DNA of 64,000 nucleotides from Curvibacter sp. AEP1-3 (GTDB lineage: Bacteria; Pseudomonadota; Gammaproteobacteria; Burkholderiales; Burkholderiaceae_C). The DNA lies in the NCBI RefSeq assembly GCF_002163715.1, contig NZ_CP015698.1:1-64000 (forward strand), in the 5' to 3' direction. Every line of letters begins with the position of its first letter. Position 1 is the stretch's first letter. Both the position numbers and the translations under genes were made by a program. This document shows, one piece after another, positions 41,601 to 49,688 of the stretch. The notes beneath the pieces are model-generated. The model searched no databases. It saw only the letters and a list, made by a program, of their open reading frames with translations, and had not been told where the DNA came from.

Positions 41601-42224
41601 GACATGATGATGCCGGTGATGGATGGGCTGGAAGCGACCCGCCACATCCGGGCCAATGAGCGCGGCCGACGCATTCCCATCATTGCCATGACGGCCAATG
41701 CCATGGAGTCGGACCGCAATCTCTGCCTCGAAGCCGGCATGGATGACTACATTGCCAAGCCCATCAAGTCGGAGGAGCTGCAACAGAAAATCTTGCAACT
41801 CTCTCACGCTGGGCCCGAAGAGCCTGATGCAGAAGAGAGTGGGGATATTTCGCCCTCCATCCTGGCGATGCTGGACCAAGGAAATTTCGATTACGCCCAA
41901 GCATTGAGAGAGGCGGATCAGGAAATGGTGGATATCGTGGCGGATGCCTTCATGGAGCAATGGCCCAGAGACAAAGAACGGCTGGGTAATTTGGCTGCAG
42001 CGGGTGACTTCAACGGTTTACTGCACGTGGCGCATGCCCTGAAGGGAACTCTCGCCCTTTTCGGTGCTGCACCTGCCAGTAATCTCGCGCATCGCCTGGA
42101 GGCCATGGCTGCTTTTGCGGACAAGGCTTCAGTAGGCGGTGTCGTGGAGCCTCTGATACATGAGGTAGAGCGCCTCATGGTGATTTTGCGCAACCGGTCT
42201 GCCGGGTTCGGCGGTCAGATTTAA
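38628..42224 (+). CDS. Hybrid sensor histidine kinase with PAS domains, two receivers and Hpt
   Basis: Multi-step phosphorelay protein, 1198 residues. In order: coiled-coil N terminus (about 60-160); PAS1 (about 165-275, YANDKFCQLSGYSRGELLG); PAS2 (about 285-400); PAS3 (about 410-530); HisKA with H560 (NMSHEIRTPMNG); HATPase (about 665-790, GNAIKF, DTGIGI, GGTGLGL). Then receiver 1 (DD near 800, phosphosite in LLDGQMPEMDG about 850), receiver 2 (VEDHAINQK; LMDMMMPVMDG about 990) and an Hpt domain with H1136 (AHALKG). No membrane segment is evident, so sensing is cytoplasmic, probably with the coupled FIST protein. The HD-GYP regulator follows directly. Confidence 0.94.
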   Translation: MTEAGRPLHHKLLARQVKRNLGLDPQAWATVQQELAGLQEGVPLSPAALQAIKGLGPLMHQVEEAYLQNDRDLELKSRSLELSSVDLTASNTRLRDELESRTRAMDSLRATASALMAQVDLDHPPLIDDSLESLSELMGTLVRQKEDSQKDLQFALTDLANQKFALDQHAIVSTTNAAGDIVYANDKFCQLSGYSRGELLGQNHRMINSGVQDKVYFTNLWAVISSGKVWRGEICNRSKSGQLYWVDATIVPLKDESGTPNMYIAIRTDITARKRMEVNIKAAEARLRHITNTLPGVVFQVHVSERGQRYTFVNDRIQEVRGISVQQLLDDPKSASRQVLEEDWPLVRDGIYLAAQRREAWQGEYRIQLPNKTIRWIRTEVSPEPETGQDGATIFTGIWQDVTLAKEADERLREVTRHIPVAVFQYFVTKGGLFKIAFMSHAAETMMGVRTEVMTTDSNAFLQCVHPQDRTSVAQSLVEASAAGAPWGMDFRMVNAQTMEIFWVRGESQPQHKANGHIVWNGFLTDVTQARHISEELQKAKDAAEAANHAKSDFLANMSHEIRTPMNGVIGMTELLLDTTLDAEQQEYLNIVKSSSEALLRVINDILDFSKIEAGKMDIESIPFNLERTVADTLKTVVLRAHDKGLEVVWDVAPDVPRALVGDPGRLRQVLVNVLGNAIKFTERGEVVLRIRQEMASNGKPLLHLAVSDTGIGIPANKLGSIFDAFSQEDSSTTRKYGGTGLGLTICARLVEGMGGTIWVESTPGQGSVFHFTVALVKDTSAPVETAALIRLDGLHILVVDDNLVNREVVCGMLHSFGARTSQADSGRAALDWLSQQTAANAQVPCDLVLLDGQMPEMDGFSTAPLVRGLPNCSSLPMVLLSSAGMKGDGQRSRQVGIAGYLSKPIARQDLLQMVSGVLQLHKVRPEVLVTRHSIRDSHPVLDILLVEDHAINQKLAVTLLQRWGHHVDVAGNGQIALDMLPKRPYDLVLMDMMMPVMDGLEATRHIRANERGRRIPIIAMTANAMESDRNLCLEAGMDDYIAKPIKSEELQQKILQLSHAGPEEPDAEESGDISPSILAMLDQGNFDYAQALREADQEMVDIVADAFMEQWPRDKERLGNLAAAGDFNGLLHVAHALKGTLALFGAAPASNLAHRLEAMAAFADKASVGGVVEPLIHEVERLMVILRNRSAGFGGQI

Positions 42225-42233
42225 GGCGATACT

Positions 42234-43310
42234 GTGACCATGCAGGAAGTACTGATCATTGACGATACCGAAATCAATCTGATTCTTTTCGGCGCGCTGA
42301 TCAAAAAGCTGGACAACTGTCAGAGCCACAGCTTCGCCAGCCCCTTGGACGGACTGGCATGGGCTGCGACGCACACCCCTGACTTGGTGATCGTGGATTA
42401 CATGATGCCGGACATCGATGGTCTGGAATTCATCCAACGCTTCCGGGCGCTGCCTAATTGCGCGGACGTGCCCATCCTGATGATCACGGCCAATGACCAG
42501 AAGCAGGTGCGTTACCGGGCACTGGACTCGGGTGCCAACGACTTTTTGGCCAAGCCGGTCGACAAGGTCGAGTTCCTGGCCCGCGCCAAAAACATGCTGA
42601 GCTTGAGCAGCGCACGCCGCAAATTGGCCGACCACGCCGAGTGGCTGTCGTCCGAAGTGCGCAAAGCGACCGAGGTGATTTTGCAGCGTGAGCGAGACAC
42701 CGTCTTCCGACTGTGCAAGGCAGCTGAGTTCCGTGACCCGGAAACCGGCGCGCACATCCTGCGCATGGCGCACTATTCCCAGCTGATTGCCAAGAAGCTG
42801 GGTTTGCCGCCGGAAGAACAGGAGCTGTTGCTTGAAGCTGCCCCCATGCACGACATCGGCAAGGTGGGCATTACCGACAACATCCTTTTGAAGCCCGGCC
42901 GGTTGGATGCCGCCGAGTTTGAGATCATGAAGCAGCATGCTGCATTCGGATACGAACTGCTGAAGAACAGCAACTCACGGGTGCTGCAGGCGGGGGCGGA
43001 AATCGCGCTGGGCCACCATGAAAAGTACGACGGCAGCGGCTACCCGCAAGGCCTCAAAGGCGAGGCTATTCCGATCTTCAGCCGCATCGTCGCGGTGGCA
43101 GACGTGTTTGATGCTTTGACCTCGGAGCGCCCCTACAAAAAAGCCTGGTCCCTGGAGCAGGCGGTGGACTTTCTAAACGCCGGCTCTGGCACTCACTTTG
43201 ATCCCCGATGTGTGCAAGCCTTCCTGGACGGGTTTGACGACGTCTTGGCGATTCGCGACCGGTACCAGGAAGAGGAAGAGTTCTCTTTCACCCCTTCTAA
43301 ACTGCTCTGA
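42234..43310 (+). CDS. Response regulator with HD-GYP cyclic di-GMP phosphodiesterase domain
   Basis: Output protein of the preceding kinase, 358 residues. The receiver (about 1-125) has DD near residue 11 and the phosphosite in VIVDYMMPDIDG. After a coiled linker the HD-GYP domain follows (about 160-345) with HDIGKVGI, GHHEKYDGSGYPQGLKGE and VADVFDALTSERPYKK. It hydrolyses cyclic di-GMP by family knowledge. The GTG at 42234 lies 7 bases after AAGG; an ATG two codons later is an alternative. It forms a unit with the FIST and kinase genes. Confidence 0.94.
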   Translation: MTMQEVLIIDDTEINLILFGALIKKLDNCQSHSFASPLDGLAWAATHTPDLVIVDYMMPDIDGLEFIQRFRALPNCADVPILMITANDQKQVRYRALDSGANDFLAKPVDKVEFLARAKNMLSLSSARRKLADHAEWLSSEVRKATEVILQRERDTVFRLCKAAEFRDPETGAHILRMAHYSQLIAKKLGLPPEEQELLLEAAPMHDIGKVGITDNILLKPGRLDAAEFEIMKQHAAFGYELLKNSNSRVLQAGAEIALGHHEKYDGSGYPQGLKGEAIPIFSRIVAVADVFDALTSERPYKKAWSLEQAVDFLNAGSGTHFDPRCVQAFLDGFDDVLAIRDRYQEEEEFSFTPSKLL

Positions 43311-43355
43311 TTTCAGGAGCAGTCCGCGCACATTGCACGGGCGCTAGAGCCACAT

Positions 43356-43799
43356 TTACTTCAAAACCAGCACAGGAATGGTTGCGTGGGTGAGCACATG
43401 CTGGGTTTCACTGCCCAAGAGCAGTCGCTTGATGCCCTTGCGACCGTGGGACGCCATGATGACCAGATCGCAACTGTGCTTCTTGATGGTGGCCAAGACT
43501 GCGTCTGACACCACATCGGATCGTACGACGATTGCTTTGGTCGCCACCTTCTTGGATTCCGCGGTCTTTTTGACAGCGTCGACCACTTTCTGGGCAGCGT
43601 CGCTCCAGGCTTTTTCTACCTGCTTGATGTCGTCGCCGGCCAGCGCGATACCTCCATCGAAATAGCTTTGGGGGTAGCGGGGCACCACTTTGAGTGCAAC
43701 GAGTTCGGCGCCGCACAGACCTGCCAAGGAAATTGCGGTGCTTACGGCCTTTTGAGAAAGTTTGCTGCCGTCGGTGGTGACAAGAATGCGTTGGTACAT
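43356..43799 (-). CDS. Universal stress protein (UspA family)
   Basis: Small cytoplasmic stress protein, 147 residues. The start YQRILVTTDGSKLSQKAV is typical. The nucleotide-binding loop reads ASHGRKGIKRLLLGSE, close to the ATP-binding G-x2-G-x9-G-S/T pattern but with Ala at the first Gly. It is divergent from ccoI, with a perfect FNR box in the gap about 55 bases upstream of its start, so it is likely induced at low oxygen (inference). An AGGAG ribosome site precedes the ATG. Confidence 0.93.
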   Translation of the reverse strand: MYQRILVTTDGSKLSQKAVSTAISLAGLCGAELVALKVVPRYPQSYFDGGIALAGDDIKQVEKAWSDAAQKVVDAVKKTAESKKVATKAIVVRSDVVSDAVLATIKKHSCDLVIMASHGRKGIKRLLLGSETQHVLTHATIPVLVLK

Positions 43800-43853
43800 G
43801 CTGATGCTCCTGTGTTGTGAGCATTCAGGTTACGCCGTTCATCCCTGAAAGTC

Positions 43854-43867
43854 TTGATTTGCATCAA
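43854..43867. promoter_or_regulatory. FNR box, uspA/ccoI divergent promoter
   Basis: TTGAT-TTGC-ATCAA matches the FNR/Anr consensus at all ten fixed positions. It lies 37 bases before the ccoI start and 55 bases before the uspA start. Confidence 0.85.
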
Positions 43868-43903
43868 GGTTCGTTCGGCTCCTGCCGCTCAGAATCCTCT
43901 GCA

Positions 43904-46264
43904 ATGATGAGTAACTCGGCCCTTCCTCCCACCTCTGTGCTTTTGGACAGGGATTCTCTTGCCGTGGTCGACAGTCCGGCAGAGTGGGCCGCCTTCAGCC
44001 GCGAGTCAGGTACAGAGCCCGGCTGCTGGGATTCGAATATCGTGGTCGAAGGCATGCACTGCGCCGCCTGTGCCATGACCATAGAGGATGCTTTGCGCAG
44101 CGTGCCCGGCGTGCAGGAAGCCCGGGTGAGTGCGGCCAGTCAGCGCGCGCAAGTGCGCTGGTCGCAAGACCAGGTCAAGCCTTCAGAGTGGATGCACGCG
44201 GTTCAAGCTGCCGGTTACCGCGCAGTGCCTGCGAACGATGTGTTCGCCTTGGAGCGACGCAAAGCCGAATCCCGCAAAGCACTCTGGCAGTGGCTGGTGG
44301 CGGGTCTGTGCATGATGCAAGTAATGATGTATGCGTGGCCCGCCTACCAAGCGCGCCCCGGCGACCTGACCGGCGAGTACGAGCAATTGCTGCGTTGGGC
44401 CTCGTGGGTTTTGTCGTTGCCGGTCATCTTGTTTTCCTGCGGCCCGTTTTTCCGCAAGGCGTGGGCGGATGTGCGCCACGCCCGCATCAGCATGGACTTG
44501 CCCGTGGCCATCGGAATGGGGATCACGTTTGCTGCCAGCACTGCGGGTACTTTTGATCCAGACGGTCTGTTCGGACGCGAGGTGTATTTCGACTCGCTCA
44601 CCATGTTTGTGTTCTTTTTGTTGACAGGCCGCTGGCTGGAGCTGCGCTTGCGCGACCGCACAGCGGGTGCGCTGGAGGCGCTCATGAACCGCATGCCCGA
44701 CAGCGTGCAGCGCAGGGCTGCCGACGGCAGTTTTGAGCGTGTGGCGGTGCGTCGCCTGGTGGTGGGTGACCTGATGCAGGTGCACGCCGGCGAGACCTTT
44801 GCCGCCGATGGCGTGATCGAGCAGGGGCACACCCTGGTGGACGAATCCTTGCTGACCGGTGAGTCGCATGCTCTGCAGCGCGGTTTGGGGCAGGGCGTCA
44901 TTGCAGGCAGCCACAACCTGTCGGGCACTGTGCTGGTGCGGGTGCAAACCTTGGGGGAGTCCACCCGTTTTGCCCAGATTCTGGCCCTCATGGAAAGTGC
45001 CTCCCTCACTAAGCCCGGCGCGGCGCAGATGGCCGACCGTTGGGCCAAACCCTTTTTGATCGGCGTGCTGCTCGCTGCTGTGGGTGCCGCCATCTGGTGG
45101 TGGCCGACCGACCCTGCCCATGCCTTGATGGTGGCGGTAGCAGTGTTGGTGGTGACCTGCCCTTGTGCTTTGTCGCTTGCGACTCCAGCGGCCATGCTGG
45201 CGGCAGCAGGAAACCTGGCCCGCAACGGGCTACTGGTCCGCAGCTTGCCCGCCTTGGAAACTCTGGCGGCTGCCGATACCGTGGTGTTTGATAAAACCGG
45301 GACTCTGACCCGCGACGCGATGGCTCTGCAAACGGTCGCGTGTCGTGCTGGCGTTAACCGGGCTTCTGCCTTGGCCGCTGCCGCCGGACTGGCCTCGCAG
45401 TCCCTGCATCCGCTATCAAGGGCGTTGGTGCTGGCTGCGGAGCGCGAAGGCATATGCCCCCTGCGCGTAAACGACTCGCACGAAGTGGCAGGGCAGGGGG
45501 TAGAAGCGGATATCAGCATGGAATTGACGATAGATGGTCTCTTGGAGGGGCGCTTCCGCTTGGGGGGCGCATCGTTTTGTGGCGGTGTTTCGCCAGAGTT
45601 GCTATCGGCTGAGGCGCAAGGTCCGGTCGTGCACCTGAGCGATGATTCAGGCTGGGTGGCCAGCTTCCATTTGCAAGAAGAAGTGCGTGAAGATGCCGTG
45701 CAGGTGGTGCGCACCTTGCAAAGCATGGGAATAGGGGTGCATCTCTTATCCGGCGACCGTGTAGAAGCGGCCCGCACCATGGCCAGCCGATTGGGCATCG
45801 CTCATGTGCGTGGCGCTTGCTCGCCGTCGGACAAGCTGGCCTACATGCAGCAGCTGCAGGCTGACGGGCACGTGGTGGCCATGGTGGGCGACGGGCTGAA
45901 CGACGGGCCGGTGCTGGCAGGCGCCCATGTGTCATTTGCCTTCGGGCGCGCGGTGCCGATTGCGCAATCGCGATCTGATTTCGTAGCCATGGGTGACAAG
46001 TTGGCCAGCGTGAGCAGCGCATGGATGCTGGCCCGCAAAACCATGCAGGTGGTGCGCCAGAACCTTTGGTGGGCCTTGGCCTACAACGCAGCTTGCATTC
46101 CTTTGGCCGTAGCGGGCTATTTGCCAGCGTGGCTGGCCGGTTTGGGCATGGCCTGCAGCTCCTTGCTGGTGGTGTTGAACGCCTTGCGCCTCTCTGCGCC
46201 CTTGAGTTCGCCTGCCCCTTCCGGAGCGCACACGGCGCCTCTCTTTCCACTCACCCAGGAGTAA
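43904..46264 (+). CDS. ccoI: Copper-transporting P-type ATPase for cbb3 oxidase assembly
   Basis: Copper ATPase of the inner membrane needed to put copper into the cbb3 oxidase. From the ATG at 43904 it has about 786 residues. An HMA-type domain with GMHCAACAMTIED comes first, then eight membrane helices with CPCALSLATPA in helix 6, the DKTGTLT phosphorylation site and the MVGDGLNDGPVLAGAHVSF hinge. Start choice: the frame is open to 43817, but that part covers the FNR box, and ATGATG at 43904/43907 is nearer the family N terminus. It begins the cco cluster and runs into ccoS. Confidence 0.93.
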   Translation: MMSNSALPPTSVLLDRDSLAVVDSPAEWAAFSRESGTEPGCWDSNIVVEGMHCAACAMTIEDALRSVPGVQEARVSAASQRAQVRWSQDQVKPSEWMHAVQAAGYRAVPANDVFALERRKAESRKALWQWLVAGLCMMQVMMYAWPAYQARPGDLTGEYEQLLRWASWVLSLPVILFSCGPFFRKAWADVRHARISMDLPVAIGMGITFAASTAGTFDPDGLFGREVYFDSLTMFVFFLLTGRWLELRLRDRTAGALEALMNRMPDSVQRRAADGSFERVAVRRLVVGDLMQVHAGETFAADGVIEQGHTLVDESLLTGESHALQRGLGQGVIAGSHNLSGTVLVRVQTLGESTRFAQILALMESASLTKPGAAQMADRWAKPFLIGVLLAAVGAAIWWWPTDPAHALMVAVAVLVVTCPCALSLATPAAMLAAAGNLARNGLLVRSLPALETLAAADTVVFDKTGTLTRDAMALQTVACRAGVNRASALAAAAGLASQSLHPLSRALVLAAEREGICPLRVNDSHEVAGQGVEADISMELTIDGLLEGRFRLGGASFCGGVSPELLSAEAQGPVVHLSDDSGWVASFHLQEEVREDAVQVVRTLQSMGIGVHLLSGDRVEAARTMASRLGIAHVRGACSPSDKLAYMQQLQADGHVVAMVGDGLNDGPVLAGAHVSFAFGRAVPIAQSRSDFVAMGDKLASVSSAWMLARKTMQVVRQNLWWALAYNAACIPLAVAGYLPAWLAGLGMACSSLLVVLNALRLSAPLSSPAPSGAHTAPLFPLTQE

Positions 46265-46266
46265 TC

Positions 46267-46404
46267 ATGGACATCTTGTATTTGTTGGTTCCCCTGTCGG
46301 TGGTGCTGGTGTTTTTCATTCTGGCAGGTCTCTGGTGGGCCATTGACCGCGGCCAGTTCGAGGACATCGAATCCGAGGGTGAGCGCATTTTGCGCGAACC
46401 CTGA
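46267..46404 (+). CDS. ccoS: cbb3 oxidase assembly protein CcoS
   Basis: A 45-residue membrane protein: one helix (LYLLVPLSVVLVFFILAGLWWAI) then an acidic tail (RGQFEDIESEGERIL), as in CcoS, which is needed for haem/copper insertion into CcoN. Helix cited as LLVPLSVVLVFFILAGLWWA. The start ATG is 2 bp after the ccoI stop. It is too short for most gene-length cut-offs. Confidence 0.92.
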   Translation: MDILYLLVPLSVVLVFFILAGLWWAIDRGQFEDIESEGERILREP

Positions 46405-46432
46405 AAAAGGTTCCCCGCTTTTTCTCTGCCGG

Positions 46433-46446
46433 TTGATTTGGGTCAA
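46433..46446 (+). promoter_or_regulatory. FNR box upstream of ccoN
   Basis: TTGAT-TTGG-GTCAA, nine of ten fixed positions, 58 bases before the ccoN ATG. It suggests the structural operon ccoNOQP has its own oxygen-regulated promoter apart from ccoI. Confidence 0.75.
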
Positions 46447-46504
46447 CCCGCGTTTGTAAAGCCCGGCAGACACTTGCTTTGAAGTAATCCAAGAAGAGGT
46501 AAAT

Positions 46505-47938
46505 ATGGCATTTCCAAATCAGCAGGCGACGGTGTACAACGATACCGTTGTGCGCCAGTTCGCCATCATGACCGTGGTCTGGGGGGTGGTCGGCATGTTG
46601 GTGGGCGTGATCATCGCCGCCCAACTCGCCTGGCCCGAACTCAACTTCGGTATTCCGTGGCTCACCTACGGGCGCTTGCGCCCGCTGCATACGAATGCAG
46701 TGATTTTTGCGTTCGGCGGTTGCGGCTTGTTCGCTTCTGCCTATTACGTCGTGCAGCGCACCTGTCACGTGCGCATCTTCAGCGACAAGCTGGCCGCATT
46801 CACCTTCTGGGGTTGGCAGCTGGTGATCCTGGCAGCAGCCATTTCTCTGCCATTGGGTTACACCTCCGGCAAGGAATACGCGGAGCTGGAATGGCCGATT
46901 GACATCCTGATCACACTGGTCTGGGTGTCGTTCGCGGTGGTGTTTTTCGGAACCGTCGGAACCCGCAAGGTCAAGCACATCTATGTAGCCAACTGGTTCT
47001 TTGGTGCGTTCATCATTGCGGTGGCCATCCTCCACTTGGTGAACAGTGCAGCGATCCCCGCGGGCTTCATGAAATCGTATTCCGCCTACGCTGGTGTGCA
47101 AGACGCCATGGTTCAGTGGTGGTACGGCCACAATGCTGTGGGCTTCTTCCTGACCGCCGGCTTCCTGGGCATGATGTACTACTTCATTCCCAAGCAGGCA
47201 GAACGGCCTGTGTACAGCTACCGCCTGTCCATCGTCCACTTCTGGGCGCTGATCTTCACTTACATGTGGGCGGGTCCACACCACTTGCATTACACCGCCT
47301 TGCCGGACTGGACCCAGTCTGTCGGCATGGTGTTCTCCCTGATTCTGTTGGCACCCAGCTGGGGCGGCATGATCAACGGCGTAATGACCCTGAGCGGCGC
47401 ATGGCACAAACTGCGTGACGACCCCATCCTTCGCTTCCTGATCGTGTCCTTGTCCTTCTACGGCATGTCCACTTTCGAGGGCCCCATGATGTCCATCAAG
47501 ACCGTGAACGCCCTGAGCCATTACACCGACTGGACTGTGGGCCACGTGCACTCCGGCGCCTTGGGTTGGGTGGGTCTGGTGACCATGGGTTCCATGTACT
47601 ACCTGATTCCCCGCCTGTTCGGCCGCAAGCAGATGTACAGCGTCAAAGCGATTGAGTTGCACTTCTGGACTGCCACTATCGGTATCGTGATTTACATCGC
47701 TGCCATGTGGATTGCCGGTGTGATGCAAGGCCTGATGTGGCGCGCCATCAACCCTGACGGCACCTTGACCTACACCTTCGTGGAGTCGGTGAAAGCGACC
47801 TACCCCTTCTATGTGTTGCGCTTGTTGGGCGGCCTGCTGTACCTCGGCGGCATGCTGATCATGCTCTGGAACACCCTGATGACTGCTACTGCAGGACGCG
47901 CCAATACCGTGGCCATTCCCGCAGCAGCCCACGCTTAA
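46505..47938 (+). CDS. ccoN: cbb3 cytochrome c oxidase subunit I
   Basis: Catalytic haem b/b3-CuB subunit of the high-affinity terminal oxidase in the inner membrane. At 477 residues it has about 12 membrane helices. Family features are the [17 protein letters not shown]is ligand, [27 protein letters not shown] (cited as [15 protein letters not shown]), [18 protein letters not shown], and [18 protein letters not shown] with the binuclear-centre and haem His. It has an AAGAGG ribosome site and an FNR box upstream. Confidence 0.97.
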   Translation: MAFPNQQATVYNDTVVRQFAIMTVVWGVVGMLVGVIIAAQLAWPELNFGIPWLTYGRLRPLHTNAVIFAFGGCGLFASAYYVVQRTCHVRIFSDKLAAFTFWGWQLVILAAAISLPLGYTSGKEYAELEWPIDILITLVWVSFAVVFFGTVGTRKVKHIYVANWFFGAFIIAVAILHLVNSAAIPAGFMKSYSAYAGVQDAMVQWWYGHNAVGFFLTAGFLGMMYYFIPKQAERPVYSYRLSIVHFWALIFTYMWAGPHHLHYTALPDWTQSVGMVFSLILLAPSWGGMINGVMTLSGAWHKLRDDPILRFLIVSLSFYGMSTFEGPMMSIKTVNALSHYTDWTVGHVHSGALGWVGLVTMGSMYYLIPRLFGRKQMYSVKAIELHFWTATIGIVIYIAAMWIAGVMQGLMWRAINPDGTLTYTFVESVKATYPFYVLRLLGGLLYLGGMLIMLWNTLMTATAGRANTVAIPAAAHA

Positions 47939-47950
47939 AAGGACCTTTGT

Positions 47951-48577
47951 ATGGCAAACGAAAAAAGTACATCCGGTCTGTCGCACGAGAAGATCGAGAC
48001 CAGCAACTTTCTGATGATCGTGCTGATCCTGCTGGTGTTGCTGGCAGGCGGTATGGTGGAAATTGTTCCGCTGTTCTTCCAGAAATCCACCACAGAGCCC
48101 CTCCAGGGCATCCAGCCCTACACCGCCTTGCAATTGGCCGGGCGTGATGTGTACATCCGTGAAGGTTGCTACAACTGCCACTCGCAGATGATCCGCCCCT
48201 TCCGGGCCGAGACACTGCGTTACGGCCACTACTCCGTGGCAGGCGAGTCGGTGTATGACCACCCCTTCCAGTGGGGCAGCAAGCGTACCGGTCCGGACCT
48301 GGCCCGTGTGGGCGGCAAGTACAGCGATGAATGGCATCGCATTCACTTGACCAACCCACGTGATGTGGTGCCTGAGTCCAACATGCCGGCCTACCCTTGG
48401 TTGGAGAAAAACCTGGTGGATGCCGAGTCCCTGCCATCGCACCTGCGCGCCTTGCGCAAAGTGGGTGTGCCTTACACCGACGAGCAGATCGCCAAGGCCT
48501 CGGAAGAAGTCAAGGGCAAGACCGAGCTGGAAGCCACCATCGCTTACCTGCAGGTTCTGGGCCTGGCACTGAAGTAA
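47951..48577 (+). CDS. ccoO: cbb3 cytochrome c oxidase subunit II (monohaem)
   Basis: Membrane-anchored cytochrome c that passes electrons from CcoP to CcoN. At 208 residues it has one N-terminal helix ([23 protein letters not shown]) cited as [19 protein letters not shown], and a single haem motif CYNCH at C73-H77 with [11 protein letters not shown] following. The methionine ligand is probably in [13 protein letters not shown]. It starts 12 bp after ccoN. Confidence 0.96.
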   Translation: MANEKSTSGLSHEKIETSNFLMIVLILLVLLAGGMVEIVPLFFQKSTTEPLQGIQPYTALQLAGRDVYIREGCYNCHSQMIRPFRAETLRYGHYSVAGESVYDHPFQWGSKRTGPDLARVGGKYSDEWHRIHLTNPRDVVPESNMPAYPWLEKNLVDAESLPSHLRALRKVGVPYTDEQIAKASEEVKGKTELEATIAYLQVLGLALK

Positions 48578-48587
48578 GGGGATGACC

Positions 48588-48731
48588 ATGGACATCGATG
48601 TCAACAACCTGCGCTCTATCACCACGGTTATCAGTTTCGTGGTCTTTATCGCCATTGTTCGCTGGGCCTGGTCCAAGAGCCGTTCCAGCGACTTTCAAGA
48701 GGCCGCCAACCTGCCTTTCGAGCAGGACTGA
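48588..48731 (+). CDS. ccoQ: cbb3 oxidase subunit IV (CcoQ)
   Basis: A 47-residue single-helix protein: short N terminus MDIDVNNLRSI, hydrophobic TTVISFVVFIAIVRWAW, basic KSRSS, and acidic tail. It lies between ccoO and ccoP, where ccoQ always sits. The ATG at 48588 follows AAGGGG by 6 bases; an in-frame ATG at 48582 is also possible. It helps hold CcoP to the core complex (family knowledge). Confidence 0.88.
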   Translation: MDIDVNNLRSITTVISFVVFIAIVRWAWSKSRSSDFQEAANLPFEQD

Positions 48732-48749
48732 GCCCCAAAAGGAATCAAA

Positions 48750-49661
48750 ATGAGTGACTTCACAAGCAACTTCTGGTCGGTCTACGTGACCGCCGTCACG
48801 GTCATCGGCATCGTGGCCTGTCTGTTCCTGTTGTGGTTCAGCGGCAAAGCCAAGGCCATGACCGCCAATGACAACACTACCGGTCACGTCTGGGACGGCG
48901 ACTTGCGTGAAATGAACAACCCCTTGCCCCGTTGGTGGGTAGGCTTGTTTGTCATCACCATCGTGTTTGCCGGCGTGTATCTGGCCTTCTACCCCGGCTT
49001 GGGCAATTCCGCCGGCAAGCTGGGCTGGACATCCAAGGGCCAGCTGCAAGCCGAAATCGCCAAGGGCGAAGCCGACATCGCGCCCATCTATGCGCGCTTT
49101 GACAGCATGACGCCTGAAGACATGGCCAAGGACCCTCAGGCCCATGCCATCGGCGAGCGTTTGTTCATGAACAACTGCTCCCAATGCCACGGTTCGGACG
49201 CTCATGGCTCCAAAGGCTTTCCCAACCTGACCGATGCTGACTGGCTGCACGGCGGCACACCCGACAAGATCATCGAGACACTGAACCAGGGTCGTATCGG
49301 CCAGATGCCACCGATGGCAGCAGCCGTCGGTACCGCAGATGACGTGAAGAACGTAGCGAACTATGTGCTCAGCCTGTCGGGAAGCCCCAACGACTCGGTG
49401 CGCGCTGCTCTGGGCAAGCCCAAGTTCGCAGCTTGTGCAGCCTGCCACGGTGCAGACGGCAAGGGCAACCAGGCGCTCGGTGCACCGAACCTCACCGACG
49501 ACATCTGGTTGCACGGCTATGGCGAAAACGCCATCATCGCCATGGTGAACAACGGCAAGGTCAACCAGATGCCCGCGCAAGCGCAAAAACTGTCTCCCGC
49601 GCAGATCAAGGTTCTGGCGTCCTATGTCTGGGGTTTCTCCAACACTGGTGCGGCCAAGTAA
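48750..49661 (+). CDS. ccoP: cbb3 cytochrome c oxidase subunit III (dihaem)
   Basis: Dihaem cytochrome c subunit that receives electrons from soluble cytochromes. The 303 residues have two N-terminal helices (about 10-30 and 58-78) and haem motifs CSQCH (C143) and CAACH (C229). The segment TTGHVWDGDLREMNNPLPRWWV is a CcoP hallmark, cited as GHVWDGDLREMNNPLPRWW. It has 18 bp to ccoQ and an AAAGGA ribosome site. Confidence 0.96.
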   Translation: MSDFTSNFWSVYVTAVTVIGIVACLFLLWFSGKAKAMTANDNTTGHVWDGDLREMNNPLPRWWVGLFVITIVFAGVYLAFYPGLGNSAGKLGWTSKGQLQAEIAKGEADIAPIYARFDSMTPEDMAKDPQAHAIGERLFMNNCSQCHGSDAHGSKGFPNLTDADWLHGGTPDKIIETLNQGRIGQMPPMAAAVGTADDVKNVANYVLSLSGSPNDSVRAALGKPKFAACAACHGADGKGNQALGAPNLTDDIWLHGYGENAIIAMVNNGKVNQMPAQAQKLSPAQIKVLASYVWGFSNTGAAK

Positions 49662-49688
49662 AGCCGGCTGCCAAGCAAAGGACATTCC

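Noticed and set aside
45590..45640. Possible eighth copy of the 26-nt element in ccoI (GTTGCTATCGGC)
   Set aside because: Only the GCTATC core matches; GCGC start and TAGC end are missing.
46316..48676. 786-residue minus-strand frame opposite ccoN and ccoO
   Set aside because: Antisense shadow spanning two real genes; composition is that of reversed codon bias.
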